The notes under the pieces: model-generated
The model's database searches: none
The model's input: the letters and a program-made list of their open reading frames with translations, nothing else
Told to the model about the DNA's origin: nothing
Made by a program: the position numbers and the translations under genes
NCBI GenBank assembly: GCA_016592635.1
Contig: AP023240.1
Location: 434,001-498,000 of the forward strand
From: Methyloprofundus sp.
GTDB taxonomy: Bacteria; Pseudomonadota; Gammaproteobacteria; Methylococcales; Methylomonadaceae
Length of the DNA: 64,000 bases
Direction: 5' to 3'
In this document: positions 22,620-31,430 of the stretch, piece after piece
How positions within the stretch are numbered: the stretch's first letter is position 1
How the letters are laid out: each line of letters begins with the position of its first letter

Positions 22620-23756
22620 TTGTTGCTTTTGGAAGAATGCGTCTTAGAACTTTCCGTTGCTGATAGTAAAGTGGGTATTGCGACTATTCGTGGTGACTGG
22701 GTTATTGGCAATGTTGTGCCAGTATTTGCGCAGGTAAAACAGCAATTGCAAGCACAACAGTGTGCGCAACTTAAATTACACGGGGCTGGTTTAGCTAAAT
22801 GGGATAGCCGTTTGGTGCTGTTTTTATATGATTTGGAAGCTTATTGCGTAGCGCAAAATATTAGTTTGGATATGACTGATATGCCGGCAGCGGCGCAAGG
22901 GCTATTAAAACAGGCTTCCGCTTTCCCAGTGCGGGAGAGTGGTCAAAAAACACAGCAAGCTGTTTCTTGGCTTGCCCGCCTCGGGGAACAAAGTTTAAGC
23001 GCCCTGCGCCAAACTAAGAAGGTGATGGCCTTTGTGGGTGAAATTTCCCTGAGTACTGCGCGTCTATTGCGTGGTAAAGCCTGTTTTCGGCAACGGGATT
23101 TATGGTTGGTCATGCAGGAATGCGGTCCAAGAGCCTTGCCTATTGTGACTTTAATCAGCTTGTTAGTGGGCTTGATCCTTGCCTTTGTGGGGGCAGTGCA
23201 GCTGAAAATTTTTGGTGCGCAAATTTATGTGGCAAATTTGGTTGGCTTGGGCATGGTGCGGGAAATGGGCGCAATGATGACCGCTATTATTATGGCAGGA
23301 CGTACTGGGGCTGCTTTTGCTTCCCAACTCGGTTCCATGCAGGTCAATGAGGAAATTGATGCTTTAAAGACTTTAGGTATTTCGCCCATGGATTTTTTGG
23401 TGCTACCTAGGTTGCTGGCTTTGGTGCTGATGTTGCCATTGCTGTGTTTATATGCAGATTTTGTCGGTATTGTCGGTGGTTTATTGGTAGGCGTTACCAT
23501 GTTGGATATTTCTTTTATGGAATATTTGGTACAAACTCAATCGGCATTGGCTTTACATGATTTTTTTGCAGGACTCTTTAAAAGTAGTGTCTTTGGAGTA
23601 TTGGTTGCTATTGCAGGTTGTATGCAAGGCATGCAATGTGGTCGCAGTTCATCTTCTGTGGGTGATGCGGCGACTTCGGCCGTGGTCGCAGGTATCGTCA
23701 GTATCGTTGTGGCTGATGCGATGTTAACGGTTATTTATCAAATCATGGGTGTGTAA
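22620..23756 (+). CDS. mlaE: Mla-type ABC lipid transporter permease with N-terminal STAS domain
   Basis: About 378 residues. An N-terminal STAS-like domain (~1-100, VGIATIRGDWVIGN) is followed by the MlaE/YrbE permease region with five or six TM helices (ALPIVTLISLLVGLILAFV, GLGMVREMGAMMTAIIMAGR, IDALKTLGISPMDFLVLPR). In gammaproteobacteria MlaE pairs with MlaF and MlaD to move phospholipids between inner and outer membranes. The frame is open to 22527, but all upstream start codons are TTG; TTG at 22620-22629 after TAGG fits the domain start best. It is followed by the ATPase gene with a 4-bp gap. MlaC and MlaB are not in view. Confidence 0.9.
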   Translation: MLLLEECVLELSVADSKVGIATIRGDWVIGNVVPVFAQVKQQLQAQQCAQLKLHGAGLAKWDSRLVLFLYDLEAYCVAQNISLDMTDMPAAAQGLLKQASAFPVRESGQKTQQAVSWLARLGEQSLSALRQTKKVMAFVGEISLSTARLLRGKACFRQRDLWLVMQECGPRALPIVTLISLLVGLILAFVGAVQLKIFGAQIYVANLVGLGMVREMGAMMTAIIMAGRTGAAFASQLGSMQVNEEIDALKTLGISPMDFLVLPRLLALVLMLPLLCLYADFVGIVGGLLVGVTMLDISFMEYLVQTQSALALHDFFAGLFKSSVFGVLVAIAGCMQGMQCGRSSSSVGDAATSAVVAGIVSIVVADAMLTVIYQIMGV

Positions 23757-23760
23757 GCCA

Positions 23761-24510
23761 ATGGCAGATGTGCATATTGAAGTCAGCGGTTTAACCATGG
23801 CTTATGATGACTTTATTATCCAGCAAGACCTTAATTTTAAAATCCATAAAGGTGATATCTTTATTGTCATGGGCGGTAATGGTTGTGGGAAGAGTACCTT
23901 GCTCCGGCATTTATTGGGTTTAAAAAAACCTGCTGCGGGCGATATTTATTATCAACAGCAAAATTTATGGAAGATTTCCGCTAAAGAACGTAATAAAATT
24001 ATGCGTGCCAATGGCATTATGTATCAAAGTGGTGCCTTATGGAGTTCTTTGACCTTGGCCGAGAATATTGCCTTACCCTTAGAAGAGTATACTGACTTAA
24101 GTGCCGCTGAAATCAAAGGGTTGGCATATTTAAAATTGGCCTTAGTGGGTTTGGTGGGCTTTGAGGAATATTACCCCTCTGAAATTAGTGGTGGTATGAA
24201 AAAACGCGCAGGTTTGGCGCGGGCGTTATCATTAGACCCTGATATATTATTTTTTGATGAGCCTTCTGCCGGCTTGGATCCGGTGAGTGCTAAATTATTG
24301 GATGATTTGATTATCAGTATCCAAGCTAGTTTAGGCACCACGATTGTAGTGGTCACGCATGATTTACCTAGTTTATTTGTGATTGGTACGGATGCTATTT
24401 TTCTGGATTCGGCTAGCAAAACTCTGATTGCGCAGGGTGCGCCGAATGATTTATTAAAAGATTGCCCTAATCCGATTGTGCAGCAGTTTTTAAGTCGGGG
24501 CATGAGTTAA
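23761..24510 (+). CDS. mlaF: Mla-type ABC transporter ATP-binding protein
   Basis: A 249-residue ABC ATPase: Walker A GGNGCGKSTLLRH (~43), Q-loop region MYQSGALWSS, signature SGGMKKRAGLARAL and Walker B DILFFDEPSAGLDPVS, then the H-loop VVVTHDLPS. It energises the MlaE permease. ATG at 23761 lies 4 bp after the permease stop; an in-frame GTG at 23749 overlaps the mlaE end and is less likely. A palindromic repeat separates this gene from mlaD. Confidence 0.92.
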   Translation: MADVHIEVSGLTMAYDDFIIQQDLNFKIHKGDIFIVMGGNGCGKSTLLRHLLGLKKPAAGDIYYQQQNLWKISAKERNKIMRANGIMYQSGALWSSLTLAENIALPLEEYTDLSAAEIKGLAYLKLALVGLVGFEEYYPSEISGGMKKRAGLARALSLDPDILFFDEPSAGLDPVSAKLLDDLIISIQASLGTTIVVVTHDLPSLFVIGTDAIFLDSASKTLIAQGAPNDLLKDCPNPIVQQFLSRGMS

Positions 24511-24535
24511 GCCACATGTAATAAAATGCTACATT

Positions 24536-24655
24536 GTAGGTTGGATGAAGATTTTTTATTGCGTAGTATTAAAAAACGAAATCCGACATATCTAGGTGGT
24601 CCAAAATGTCGGATTTCGTTATCTGCGTTACGCTTGATAAGCTCATCCAGCCTAC
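24536..24655. repeat. GTAGGTTGGATG-type palindromic repeat, copy A
   Basis: Outer arms GTAGGTTGGATGA (24536-24548) and TCATCCAGCCTAC (24643-24655); inner perfect stem ACGAAATCCGACAT/ATGTCGGATTTCGT. It sits between mlaF and mlaD, so it is part of, or interrupts, the transporter operon. Related copies lie at 29869-29991 and 49702-49821. Confidence 0.75.
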
Positions 24656-24729
24656 GGTACTTCGTATCCTGCGAGGGCAGTAAATTACCGAAATAAGTCG
24701 GTCGAATATGAATGATAAAAGTGGGCTAA

Positions 24730-25725
24730 ATGAGTAAACAAGCAAATCCGACCGTTATTGGGGCTTTTGTATTAGGGGCTATTGCCATCGCTGTGTTTGG
24801 TATTACGGTCTTAAGTGGTGGCCAGTTTTTCACTGAAAAATCTGAGTTTGTAGTCTATTTTAATGAGTCGGTGAATGGCTTGTCTGTCGGGGCGTTGGTG
24901 AAAATGCAAGGGGTGCCGATTGGTAAAGTAACCGATATTCAAGTGCAGTTACACCCTGATAATAAACGCATTTTAACGCCTGTTTTTATTGAGATAGACC
25001 ATGAGAAGTGCTGGCAGTTGTTACAGCAAAAAAAGAAGGGTAGTAAACAGAAGTTAATGGAACAATTAATTGATGATGGTTTACGTTTGCAATTGCAATA
25101 TACCAGCTTGGTGACTGGTAAGTTATATATAGAGTCTTTATTACGTCCCGAGTCGCCGATTAGGCTAACGCATTTGAATAAAGATTATGCCGAGTTACCG
25201 GCAATTACTTCTAGCAGTCAAGAGGTACAAAAGAATATTACCGATGCCATCCGTGAAATTCAGAATATTCCTTTTCAAGAATTATTTGCGGAATTATTAA
25301 TGACGGTCAAAAATATAAAACAGCTGACTGGTTCAGATGATACTAAGCAAGCAATCCATGATTTGGCAGCATCACTGGTTGAGATAAAAGGTATTATGCG
25401 TACTTTTAATCAGCATTCGGAAAGCATTGCTACTCATGCAGAAAATACTTTAAAACATTCGAGTAGTGCCATGGCCAAGCTGGATCAAGGTGTCGATCCA
25501 TTGCTGGCTGATGCACATTTGACGCTGGCAAGTAGTCGCCAAATGTTGCAGCGGTTTCAAAGTAGTGCCGATAATATTGGTGAGGTATTTAATAAAGACG
25601 CTCAGCTGCAGCAAAATTTAAACAGCACACTGATTGAGCTGCGTCGTTCGGCGAAGTCTTTGCGTTTATTGGCCGATTATTTGGAGCGGTATCCTGAGGC
25701 GTTGATTAAAGGGAAAAGCAATTAA
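24730..25725 (+). CDS. mlaD: MCE/MlaD-family substrate-binding protein
   Basis: A 331-residue protein anchored by one N-terminal TM helix (~8-30). The MCE domain covers ~38-120: YFNESVNGLSVGALVKMQGVPIGKV is the family's hallmark start. The C-terminal half is a long helical region with coiled-coil features, which would line a hydrophobic channel. It works with MlaE/MlaF as the periplasmic lipid-passing ring. It is longer than E. coli MlaD (~180 residues), resembling the longer MCE proteins of the YrbD/PqiB group. It ends one base before the convergent zur stop. Confidence 0.88.
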   Translation: MSKQANPTVIGAFVLGAIAIAVFGITVLSGGQFFTEKSEFVVYFNESVNGLSVGALVKMQGVPIGKVTDIQVQLHPDNKRILTPVFIEIDHEKCWQLLQQKKKGSKQKLMEQLIDDGLRLQLQYTSLVTGKLYIESLLRPESPIRLTHLNKDYAELPAITSSSQEVQKNITDAIREIQNIPFQELFAELLMTVKNIKQLTGSDDTKQAIHDLAASLVEIKGIMRTFNQHSESIATHAENTLKHSSSAMAKLDQGVDPLLADAHLTLASSRQMLQRFQSSADNIGEVFNKDAQLQQNLNSTLIELRRSAKSLRLLADYLERYPEALIKGKSN

Positions 25726-26214
25726 TTATTGCTCGGAACAATTACTGCATACGCCATGTAATTCTAGCGTTAAGCAATGTGGCGTAAACTGTATCGCTTG
25801 GCTTAAGGCAAATAAAGAGTCATAAACGCTACTTGCATCAATCTCATAGGCATTGCTGCATTGCTCGCAAATAAGAATAGCTGATTTATGTTGTGTTTCT
25901 GCCTGTAAGCAGCCGATAAAGGCATTGATTGATTCTATTTTATGAACCAAGCCGGCCTCAATCAAAAAGTCTAAAGTGCGGTAAATGGTGACAGGTTTGG
26001 CTTTAGGATCTTCAGCATGATAAATATCTAATAATTCGTAAGCGCCAATAGCCTTATGGCTGGTGCAAATGAGTTCAAGTATACGCCGCCTGATTGGCGT
26101 TAGGCGCAAACCTTTTTTAGTGCAAATTTTCTCAGCAACCTGTAAGGCTTGCTTTTGACAGCTCTTATGGTTATGTGGTTGTTGTATTATCTTGCTATCA
26201 ATCGGATTATTCAT
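25726..26214 (-). CDS. zur: Zur-type Fur-family zinc uptake regulator
   Basis: A 162-residue Fur-family repressor. The winged-helix DNA-binding half (RLTPIRRRILELICTSHKA, VTIYRTLDFLIEAGLVHKIE) is followed by a dimerisation half with two CxxC zinc pairs, CEQCSNAYEI and CSNCSEQ, and the Zur-like LELHGVC ending. It lies directly downstream of a TonB receptor pseudogene, one nt apart, and a near-perfect Zur box precedes that unit, so zur is likely autoregulated. The C-terminal CxxC is at the very end as in Zur rather than Fur. Confidence 0.88.
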   Translation of the reverse strand: MNNPIDSKIIQQPHNHKSCQKQALQVAEKICTKKGLRLTPIRRRILELICTSHKAIGAYELLDIYHAEDPKAKPVTIYRTLDFLIEAGLVHKIESINAFIGCLQAETQHKSAILICEQCSNAYEIDASSVYDSLFALSQAIQFTPHCLTLELHGVCSNCSEQ

Positions 26215-26215
26215 A

Positions 26216-27428
26216 TTAGAAATTCACCCGGAGGCCGACTTCCGCCCCACGTCCTGGTTCGGGAGCGACATCTTTTAAAAATGAGGTTGAATTACGAATT
26301 GTTGCATTCAATAAGTTATTGGCCTTTACAAACAGTAATACATCTACCGAGTCTGCAAAGTTAACTTTATAATTGGCATTCAAGTTTAGTAATAAATAGC
26401 CAGATGTGCGGCTTTCATTGATGCCGGTATGGTTTTGAGCTTCGGCGCGGGTTAGGCGCAGGCCTGCAGCAAAACTTTGATAGCCTGTGTAATCTAATTG
26501 CATACCATAGCGTAATGGTGGCATACGAGGTACATTGCCGCCGCCACTTAATTCTCCACGCACATAATCACTAAATAAGCTGATGTCGAACTGATGATTT
26601 TCGCCTTCCCAGAGAGGAAAACCTACCTGTGCTTCAAAGCCGTAAAAACGGGCTTTATCTTGGGTAGTCTGATAGACAGGCAGGCACTCTGTATTGCAGT
26701 TATTGCTGAAATCTTCGCTATCCAAATCAAACCAGATGCCGGTATTTTGTTGGTTAATATAGTTGTGACCCCAGTTATGAAAAGCATTTAATTCGGTGTT
26801 GATCCAGTCAAAGTCGGTTTTAAAGCTAAACTCCAAGTTGTACGAGGTTTCTAGTTCTAGGTTGGCATCACCTCGTTCATAGCTTTGGCTAGCAAAATGG
26901 AGGCCGTCTGCGAATAACTCTTGTGCATCAGGCGCGCGTTGTGCATGGGTAAATGCTAAACTCATAAACACTGCATCGTTGATATTCCATAAGGCAGATA
27001 GGGATGCACTGACAGGAGTATGTTCTTGGCGAGCATAACCTTCGGCATCTATTTGTTGGTGTTCAACGCGTAAGCCTAATTCATAAGTAATGCTACCTGC
27101 ATGAATGTCCTCTACCAAGAAAACACCGTAGCTCTGCAATTCTGAAGGCGGCACAAAGGCTTCTTCTCCTGTGGCCTGCAGTTTTCTGTTGACTGCTTGA
27201 AAACCAACAACACCGTGATCAACAAAACCTAATGCGTCATGTACCAGTAGTGGCTTGTTTGAGCGCTAAATCATCGCCAGATAATACATTGACAGGATGC
27301 ACGGTTTCTGCAAATTTTTTATGTAGTGGCGCAGAAATAATGATGGGTTCTAATTCTTGTGGTTCTTCTGCCACAGCTGTGGCTGACAGACTGGTAAAGA
27401 TTAAGAGCGGTAATTTTTTATAAGTCAT
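26216..27428 (-). pseudogene. ZnuD-like TonB-dependent receptor, internally deleted and frameshifted
   Basis: The first 63 residues (27237-27428) carry a signal peptide and the start of the plug (EPIIISAPLHKKF) and stop at TGA. The barrel part resumes in another frame, GFVDHGVVGFQAVNRKL then residues at 26216-27154 to the terminal strand GAEVGLRVNF. Compared with ZnuD-type receptors (~700 residues), most of the plug and early barrel are missing, so roughly 1 kb was deleted around 27235. The barrel end (FLKDVAPEPGR) is well kept. Position between a Zur box and zur makes zinc the likely former substrate. It cannot form a working receptor. Confidence 0.85.
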
Positions 27429-27487
27429 ATCTTTAAAAAGTTGATGGGATGCAGGGGAGACAAAACAGAACCGAAAATTAAAAATGT

Positions 27488-27506
27488 AATGTAATAATAT
27501 TACATT
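27488..27506 (-). promoter_or_regulatory. Zur box upstream of the receptor pseudogene and zur
   Basis: AATGTAATAATATTACATT is a perfect 19-bp palindrome that matches the gammaproteobacterial Zur operator (AATGTTATANTATAACATT) except for symmetric T/A swaps. It lies 60 bp upstream of the receptor start. Zinc-loaded Zur would repress the znuD-like/zur unit here. Confidence 0.8.
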
Positions 27507-27571
27507 AATGGCAGAAATAAAAGATTTTTCTGTATTTGTATTTTCTGAAGGAGTTGGTTTGGAGAGTGTTG

Positions 27572-28336
27572 TTAGAAGTGGTTTTTTCTGGTTCGCAATT
27601 CAGTAAACACTGCTAGCTCAGATGCACCTTGCATATCCAGTGTATTTTGAATGTCGAGGCTATTAGGGCGCAAGAATGGATTGGTGGCAAGTTCTTGTGC
27701 TAATGTAGTGGGCACGGTGGCTTGGTTGTTCGCCCTTAACTGTTGGACATGCTCTATAGTGCTCAGTAAGTCGTGGTTATTCGGCTCGACGGACAGTGCA
27801 AATTGCGCATTAGCAGCGGTGTATTCATGCGCACAATAGATTTTAGTTTCTGAGGGCAGGGTGGTAAATTTGCTTAAAGATTGCCACATCTGCTCGGCGG
27901 ATCCTTCAAATAAACGTCCGCAGCCCATCGCAAACAAGGTATCACCACAGAATAGTGCATCCGCTGCTGCTATATAGAAAGCAATGTGTCCTGTTGTATG
28001 TCCCGAGCATTCGATCACCTGAATGTTGTGCTGGCCGAGTTTGATGATATCACCTTCGTTACAGCCGCTATCAATAGCTGGAATGCGTACCATATCTAAT
28101 GCGGAGCCAATAATCTTACAGCCGGTTTGTTGCTTGAGTTCTAGATTGCCACCGACATGATCGCCATGATGATGGGTATTAAGAATAGTATTGAGTTGCC
28201 AGCCATTTTGGTTAAGACATGCTAGTACGGGTTCAGCAACAGCGGGATCAACTACTGTAGTTTCCATAGATTCGGTGTCATGGATAAGATAGATATAATT
28301 ATCGGTCAGTACGGGAATTTGCTGTATTTTGATCAT
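27572..28336 (-). CDS. gloB: Hydroxyacylglutathione hydrolase (glyoxalase II)
   Basis: A 254-residue metallo-beta-lactamase-fold enzyme that hydrolyses S-lactoylglutathione to lactate and glutathione in methylglyoxal detoxification. The metal motif THHHGDHVGG is at 54-63, the bridging-Asp region DALFCGDTLFAMGCGRLFEG is in mid-protein, and the third metal His is in CAHEYT. The C-terminal substrate-binding helices include NPFLRPN. Length is typical. It lies downstream of a 36-bp palindrome on the minus strand and appears single-gene. Confidence 0.93.
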   Translation of the reverse strand: MIKIQQIPVLTDNYIYLIHDTESMETTVVDPAVAEPVLACLNQNGWQLNTILNTHHHGDHVGGNLELKQQTGCKIIGSALDMVRIPAIDSGCNEGDIIKLGQHNIQVIECSGHTTGHIAFYIAAADALFCGDTLFAMGCGRLFEGSAEQMWQSLSKFTTLPSETKIYCAHEYTAANAQFALSVEPNNHDLLSTIEHVQQLRANNQATVPTTLAQELATNPFLRPNSLDIQNTLDMQGASELAVFTELRTRKNHF

Positions 28337-28361
28337 AAGATTTTTAGCTATTTTATTGCCC

Positions 28362-28397
28362 TTTATGCTCTAGCATTATGTAATGCTAGAGCATAAA
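28362..28397. terminator. 36-bp near-perfect palindrome between gloB and the Do protease gene
   Basis: A 17-bp stem (TTTATGCTCTAGCATTA and its complement) with a 2-nt centre lies downstream of the protease stop and 26 bp upstream of the gloB start. It probably terminates the protease transcript; without a T tract on the minus strand, a regulator-binding palindrome is an alternative. Confidence 0.5.
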
Positions 28398-28422
28398 AGG
28401 TAAATTATTGCTCATTTAAGGT

Positions 28423-29808
28423 TTATTTAATCACAAAATATAAGAAGCTTTGCCCGCGTTGTAAATGAATTAACAATTGTCTGCGTGATAAACTAATCGC
28501 TTTTTTAATGTCGGCAAGGCGGGTCACTTTTCTTTTATTGATGGCTAGAATAATATCACCTTCCATTAAACCAACTCTTGCAGCAGGGCTATTTGCTTGA
28601 ATACTGGTAACCAATAAGCCTTTACTGGTACCTTGGTAAGGATCTTGTTTGCTGAGAGCTTTTAAAGTAGCGCCTTTTAATAGAGGTGTATCTGGCACAG
28701 ATGCACTGCGTTGTTGCTGTCCTGAAGTAATGCTACCTACCTGAGTGTTCACGGTTTTAAGCTTACCGTTACGGTAATAATCGAGACTTACTTTTTCACC
28801 CACCCGTTTCAGGCCAATATTGGTGCGTAAAGCACTAGAACCCGATATTTTTTTATCATTGACTGCAACAATGACATCGCCTGCTTTAATGCCGGCCTTA
28901 TCGGCGGCACTATTAGGTGTTACCCGTGAAACCAAAGCGCCTTGTGTACCTTTTAAATCCATGGCATCAGCAAGGTCAGGGCTTAAGTCTTGAATCTGTA
29001 CACCTAACAGGCCACGTTTGATCTCACCATGTTCTATTAATTGCTCCATAACTTTTTGGGCCATATTAATAGGAATGGAAAAACCAATGCCGACATTACC
29101 GCCATTCGGTGCAAGAATGGCAGAATTGATACCGATTAAATGACCGCGTAAATCAATTAACGCACCGCCAGAATTACCGGGATTAATGGAAGCATCTGTT
29201 TGGATAAAATTTTCATAGCCTTCAATTCCTAAGTTAGTGCGCCCTAAAGCACTAACCATGCCTGAAGTCACTGTGTGACTTAACCCAAATGGATTACCAA
29301 TAGCTACCACAAAATCACCTACTTGTAGTTTATCCGAATTGCTTAATGGAATATCAATTAGCTCATCGCTTTGCACTTGTAATACTGCAATATCTGTTTC
29401 CGCATCAGTACCAATTAATTTTGCTTTTAATTTTTGTTTATTTTTTAAGGTGACAAAAATAGTATCAGCATTGGCAATAACATGGTTATTGGTCAGGATA
29501 TAGCCCTTATCTGCATCAACAATAACACCAGACCCAATGCCTTGCGTAGGACGCTCGGTAGGTGTTCTGGGAGCAAATTGACGAAAAAACGGGTCATTCA
29601 TTAATGGGTGTTGTTGTACGGCAACGGTTCCTTGCGTAGAAATGTTGACCACGCTCGGCAGTACTTTTTTGAGCATAGGCGCGAGTGTCGGTACGGGGCG
29701 GTTGGCTGAGCTATCAAAGCTACCATCTGGAGAGTCACTAAAAGCGTGGCATGGGCTGTTGATGATAGCCATACTTAAGGTTAAACCTAATAATAAATGT
29801 TTTTTCAT
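28423..29808 (-). CDS. Do-family periplasmic serine protease (DegP/DegQ)
   Basis: A 461-residue protein with a signal peptide from MKKHLLLGL, a trypsin-like protease domain and two PDZ domains (~265-355 and ~375-455). The catalytic triad is His in LTNNHVIA (~108), Asp in TDIAVLQV (~138) and Ser in GNSGGALID (~212). It degrades or refolds damaged envelope proteins. The 29808 start gives a clean signal peptide; upstream in-frame starts at 29844/29850 add a hydrophobic leader and are less likely. A palindromic repeat lies upstream. Confidence 0.93.
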   Translation of the reverse strand: MKKHLLLGLTLSMAIINSPCHAFSDSPDGSFDSSANRPVPTLAPMLKKVLPSVVNISTQGTVAVQQHPLMNDPFFRQFAPRTPTERPTQGIGSGVIVDADKGYILTNNHVIANADTIFVTLKNKQKLKAKLIGTDAETDIAVLQVQSDELIDIPLSNSDKLQVGDFVVAIGNPFGLSHTVTSGMVSALGRTNLGIEGYENFIQTDASINPGNSGGALIDLRGHLIGINSAILAPNGGNVGIGFSIPINMAQKVMEQLIEHGEIKRGLLGVQIQDLSPDLADAMDLKGTQGALVSRVTPNSAADKAGIKAGDVIVAVNDKKISGSSALRTNIGLKRVGEKVSLDYYRNGKLKTVNTQVGSITSGQQQRSASVPDTPLLKGATLKALSKQDPYQGTSKGLLVTSIQANSPAARVGLMEGDIILAINKRKVTRLADIKKAISLSRRQLLIHLQRGQSFLYFVIK

Positions 29809-29868
29809 ATGCGTATTTATTGTAAGTGGGATTAAGAGGAGCATTGTCAATAATTAAAAGTTAATGCC

Positions 29869-29991
29869 GTAAGGTGGGTTGGATTTTTTTGCGCAGCAAT
29901 AAAAACGTAACCCAGCAAAGCCTAGTATATGTGGAAGTGCTGGGTTACGTTATCTGCGCTGCGCTTGCTAATCTAACCCATATATGGACTC
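29869..29991. repeat. GTAGGTTGGATG-type palindromic repeat, copy B, target of the IS110 element
   Basis: The left arm begins GTAAGGTGGGTTGGA; the inner stem is GTAACCCAGCA/TGCTGGGTTAC; the right arm runs to CTAACCCA, where the IS110 element end ATATGGACTCCTC begins. Sequence after the other IS end, CAGCCTAC, looks like the rest of this arm, so the element appears to have inserted in the palindrome. Confidence 0.65.
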
Positions 29992-29994
29992 CTC

Positions 29995-30344
29995 AGTTAT
30001 TGCAAGCCAAGTTTTCAATTTTTAGTGACATTAACAGTGAACAAGATTGCAGCCATATATTCGGTCTCTAATAGAGGCTTTATTGCCTCAGGACTCCTGA
30101 TGAATCTATTCGCATACTTTTGACCCTAACAACCTACCGGCCTCGCAATGGGCTCTCTGGGTTAGACGGGTTTTCTAAAGTATCGGTCTGACCTGTCGTC
30201 GTCATCAATATTGTTTAACTTGCCTCCGCAATCTTGGTTGCTCGGTTATGTTTAGGGTTATCCACTCTTTATCCACGGACGAAGAGCCGCCTTAGCTCGC
30301 AGTCGGTGGGTAAAGGGTGGATAACCCAGTTTATTGCACTCTGC
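29995..30344 (-). ncRNA. Candidate bridge RNA region of the IS110/IS1111 element
   Basis: A 350-nt non-coding end lies downstream of the transposase, the place where IS1111-type elements encode their bridge RNA. It contains several stem-loops: GAGGC/GCCTC near 30084 and a 22-nt-arm hairpin, GGGTTATCCACTCTTTATCC (from 30255) pairing with 30306-30327. Bridge RNAs hold two loops that pair with target and donor DNA. The exact RNA ends and loops were not mapped. Confidence 0.45.
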
Positions 30345-31358
30345 TTAAACCAGACATCCATCATATTCTTTATCCCGGGTTGCCATGGCCCAAAGTATTC
30401 TGGCGTTTTTGTTGGCTAGCGCAACGGCCGCCTTGTTAAAACCTCGACGCTCAATCAGTGCCTGCAGCCACAAACTCAGCTTATCTTTTTTGTTGTGGCA
30501 GTTTTTTAATACGGCTCGTGCTCCATGGATCAATAAGGTGCGTATATAACGATTGCCTCGTTTGCTGATCCCTAAATAAACCTGTTTTCCTCCGCTACTG
30601 TGTTGCCCCGGAACAACACCTAAGCTGGCAGCATAATCTCGACTACTTAGATAGCCTTTGCCATCGCCAATATCAGAGGCAACGATGGAGGCTGTCATGG
30701 GGCCAACTCCTGGAACATCAAGAAAACGTCGGCTTAATGCGTTGCTGTTGCAAAGAGCACTAATGCGCTGGTCTTGTGTTTTGATTTCCTTATCCAGAGC
30801 CGCAAACTTTTCATATTGCTCAGCAAACACTTCACGAGCCATGACCGTCAAATCATTTTCGGCATCTTCCAGAATGAGAGGTAATTCCTTCCTTACCTGA
30901 TTAATGCCTTGGGGGATAATAACCCCTCTTTCACTCAACAACCCTCTTATTTGGTTAACAAGCGCCGTTCGTTTACTTACCAAGCCTTGCCGAACTTTAT
31001 GAACCAATTGAATATCTTGTTGCTCAATCGTTTTTATCATGACCGTACGTTTATTGGGGCGAGTAACCGCATCAAATATACCCTCAGCATCATTAAAATC
31101 ATTCTTGTTTCCAACAACAAAGCTTTTTACATAACGTGCATTAAGCAAAATCACTTCATGCCCCAGCTTGATTAATTCTCTTGCCCAGTGATGCGCTCCT
31201 CCGCAAGCTTCTATCCCTATCAAGCTTGCCGGGTAGTTGGCAAAAAATGCTAACAGCTCTGCCCGCTTTAGTTTTTTCTTTTTGGGTTTGTTGTCTACAA
31301 ACGTATACATGTGAAATATATTTTTTGCTATATCTAATCCAATTACGCTATTATTCAT
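30345..31358 (-). CDS. IS110-family DEDD transposase
   Basis: A 337-residue recombinase. The N-terminal RuvC-like DEDD domain has Asp in VIGLDIAKNIFH, Glu in LIGIEACGGAHHWAREL and the final acidic pair in KNDFNDAEGIF. After a coiled-coil, the C-terminal domain has the helix-hairpin 'FLDVPGVGPMTASIV' and the GQHSSGGK segment holding the catalytic Ser. It directs cut-out circle formation and RNA-guided insertion. The frame is intact and ends near KEYDGCLV. Confidence 0.93.
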   Translation of the reverse strand: MNNSVIGLDIAKNIFHMYTFVDNKPKKKKLKRAELLAFFANYPASLIGIEACGGAHHWARELIKLGHEVILLNARYVKSFVVGNKNDFNDAEGIFDAVTRPNKRTVMIKTIEQQDIQLVHKVRQGLVSKRTALVNQIRGLLSERGVIIPQGINQVRKELPLILEDAENDLTVMAREVFAEQYEKFAALDKEIKTQDQRISALCNSNALSRRFLDVPGVGPMTASIVASDIGDGKGYLSSRDYAASLGVVPGQHSSGGKQVYLGISKRGNRYIRTLLIHGARAVLKNCHNKKDKLSLWLQALIERRGFNKAAVALANKNARILWAMATRDKEYDGCLV

Positions 31359-31430
31359 TTCAGACTCCTCTTTACTCCGTTATTTCTCTTAGGTTTATTA
31401 TCGCACCGTTGGAGAGGGAGGAGTCCATAT

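Larger units (their letters stand above)
29982..31430 (-). mobile_element. IS110-family element, IS1111-like subgroup
   Basis: 13-bp inverted ends ATATGGACTCCTC (29982-29994) and GAGGAGTCCATAT (31418-31430) enclose a transposase on the minus strand. Downstream of it is a long non-coding region of ~350 bp. Inverted ends plus a long 3' non-coding stretch fit the IS1111 branch of IS110. No target duplication is expected. Confidence 0.75.

Noticed and set aside
27232..27423. Plus-strand open frame in the receptor pseudogene
   Set aside because: It is the shadow of the receptor N-terminus on the other strand.
29874..30071. Short open frame on the plus strand
   Set aside because: It runs through a palindromic repeat and into the IS110 end; explained by those elements.
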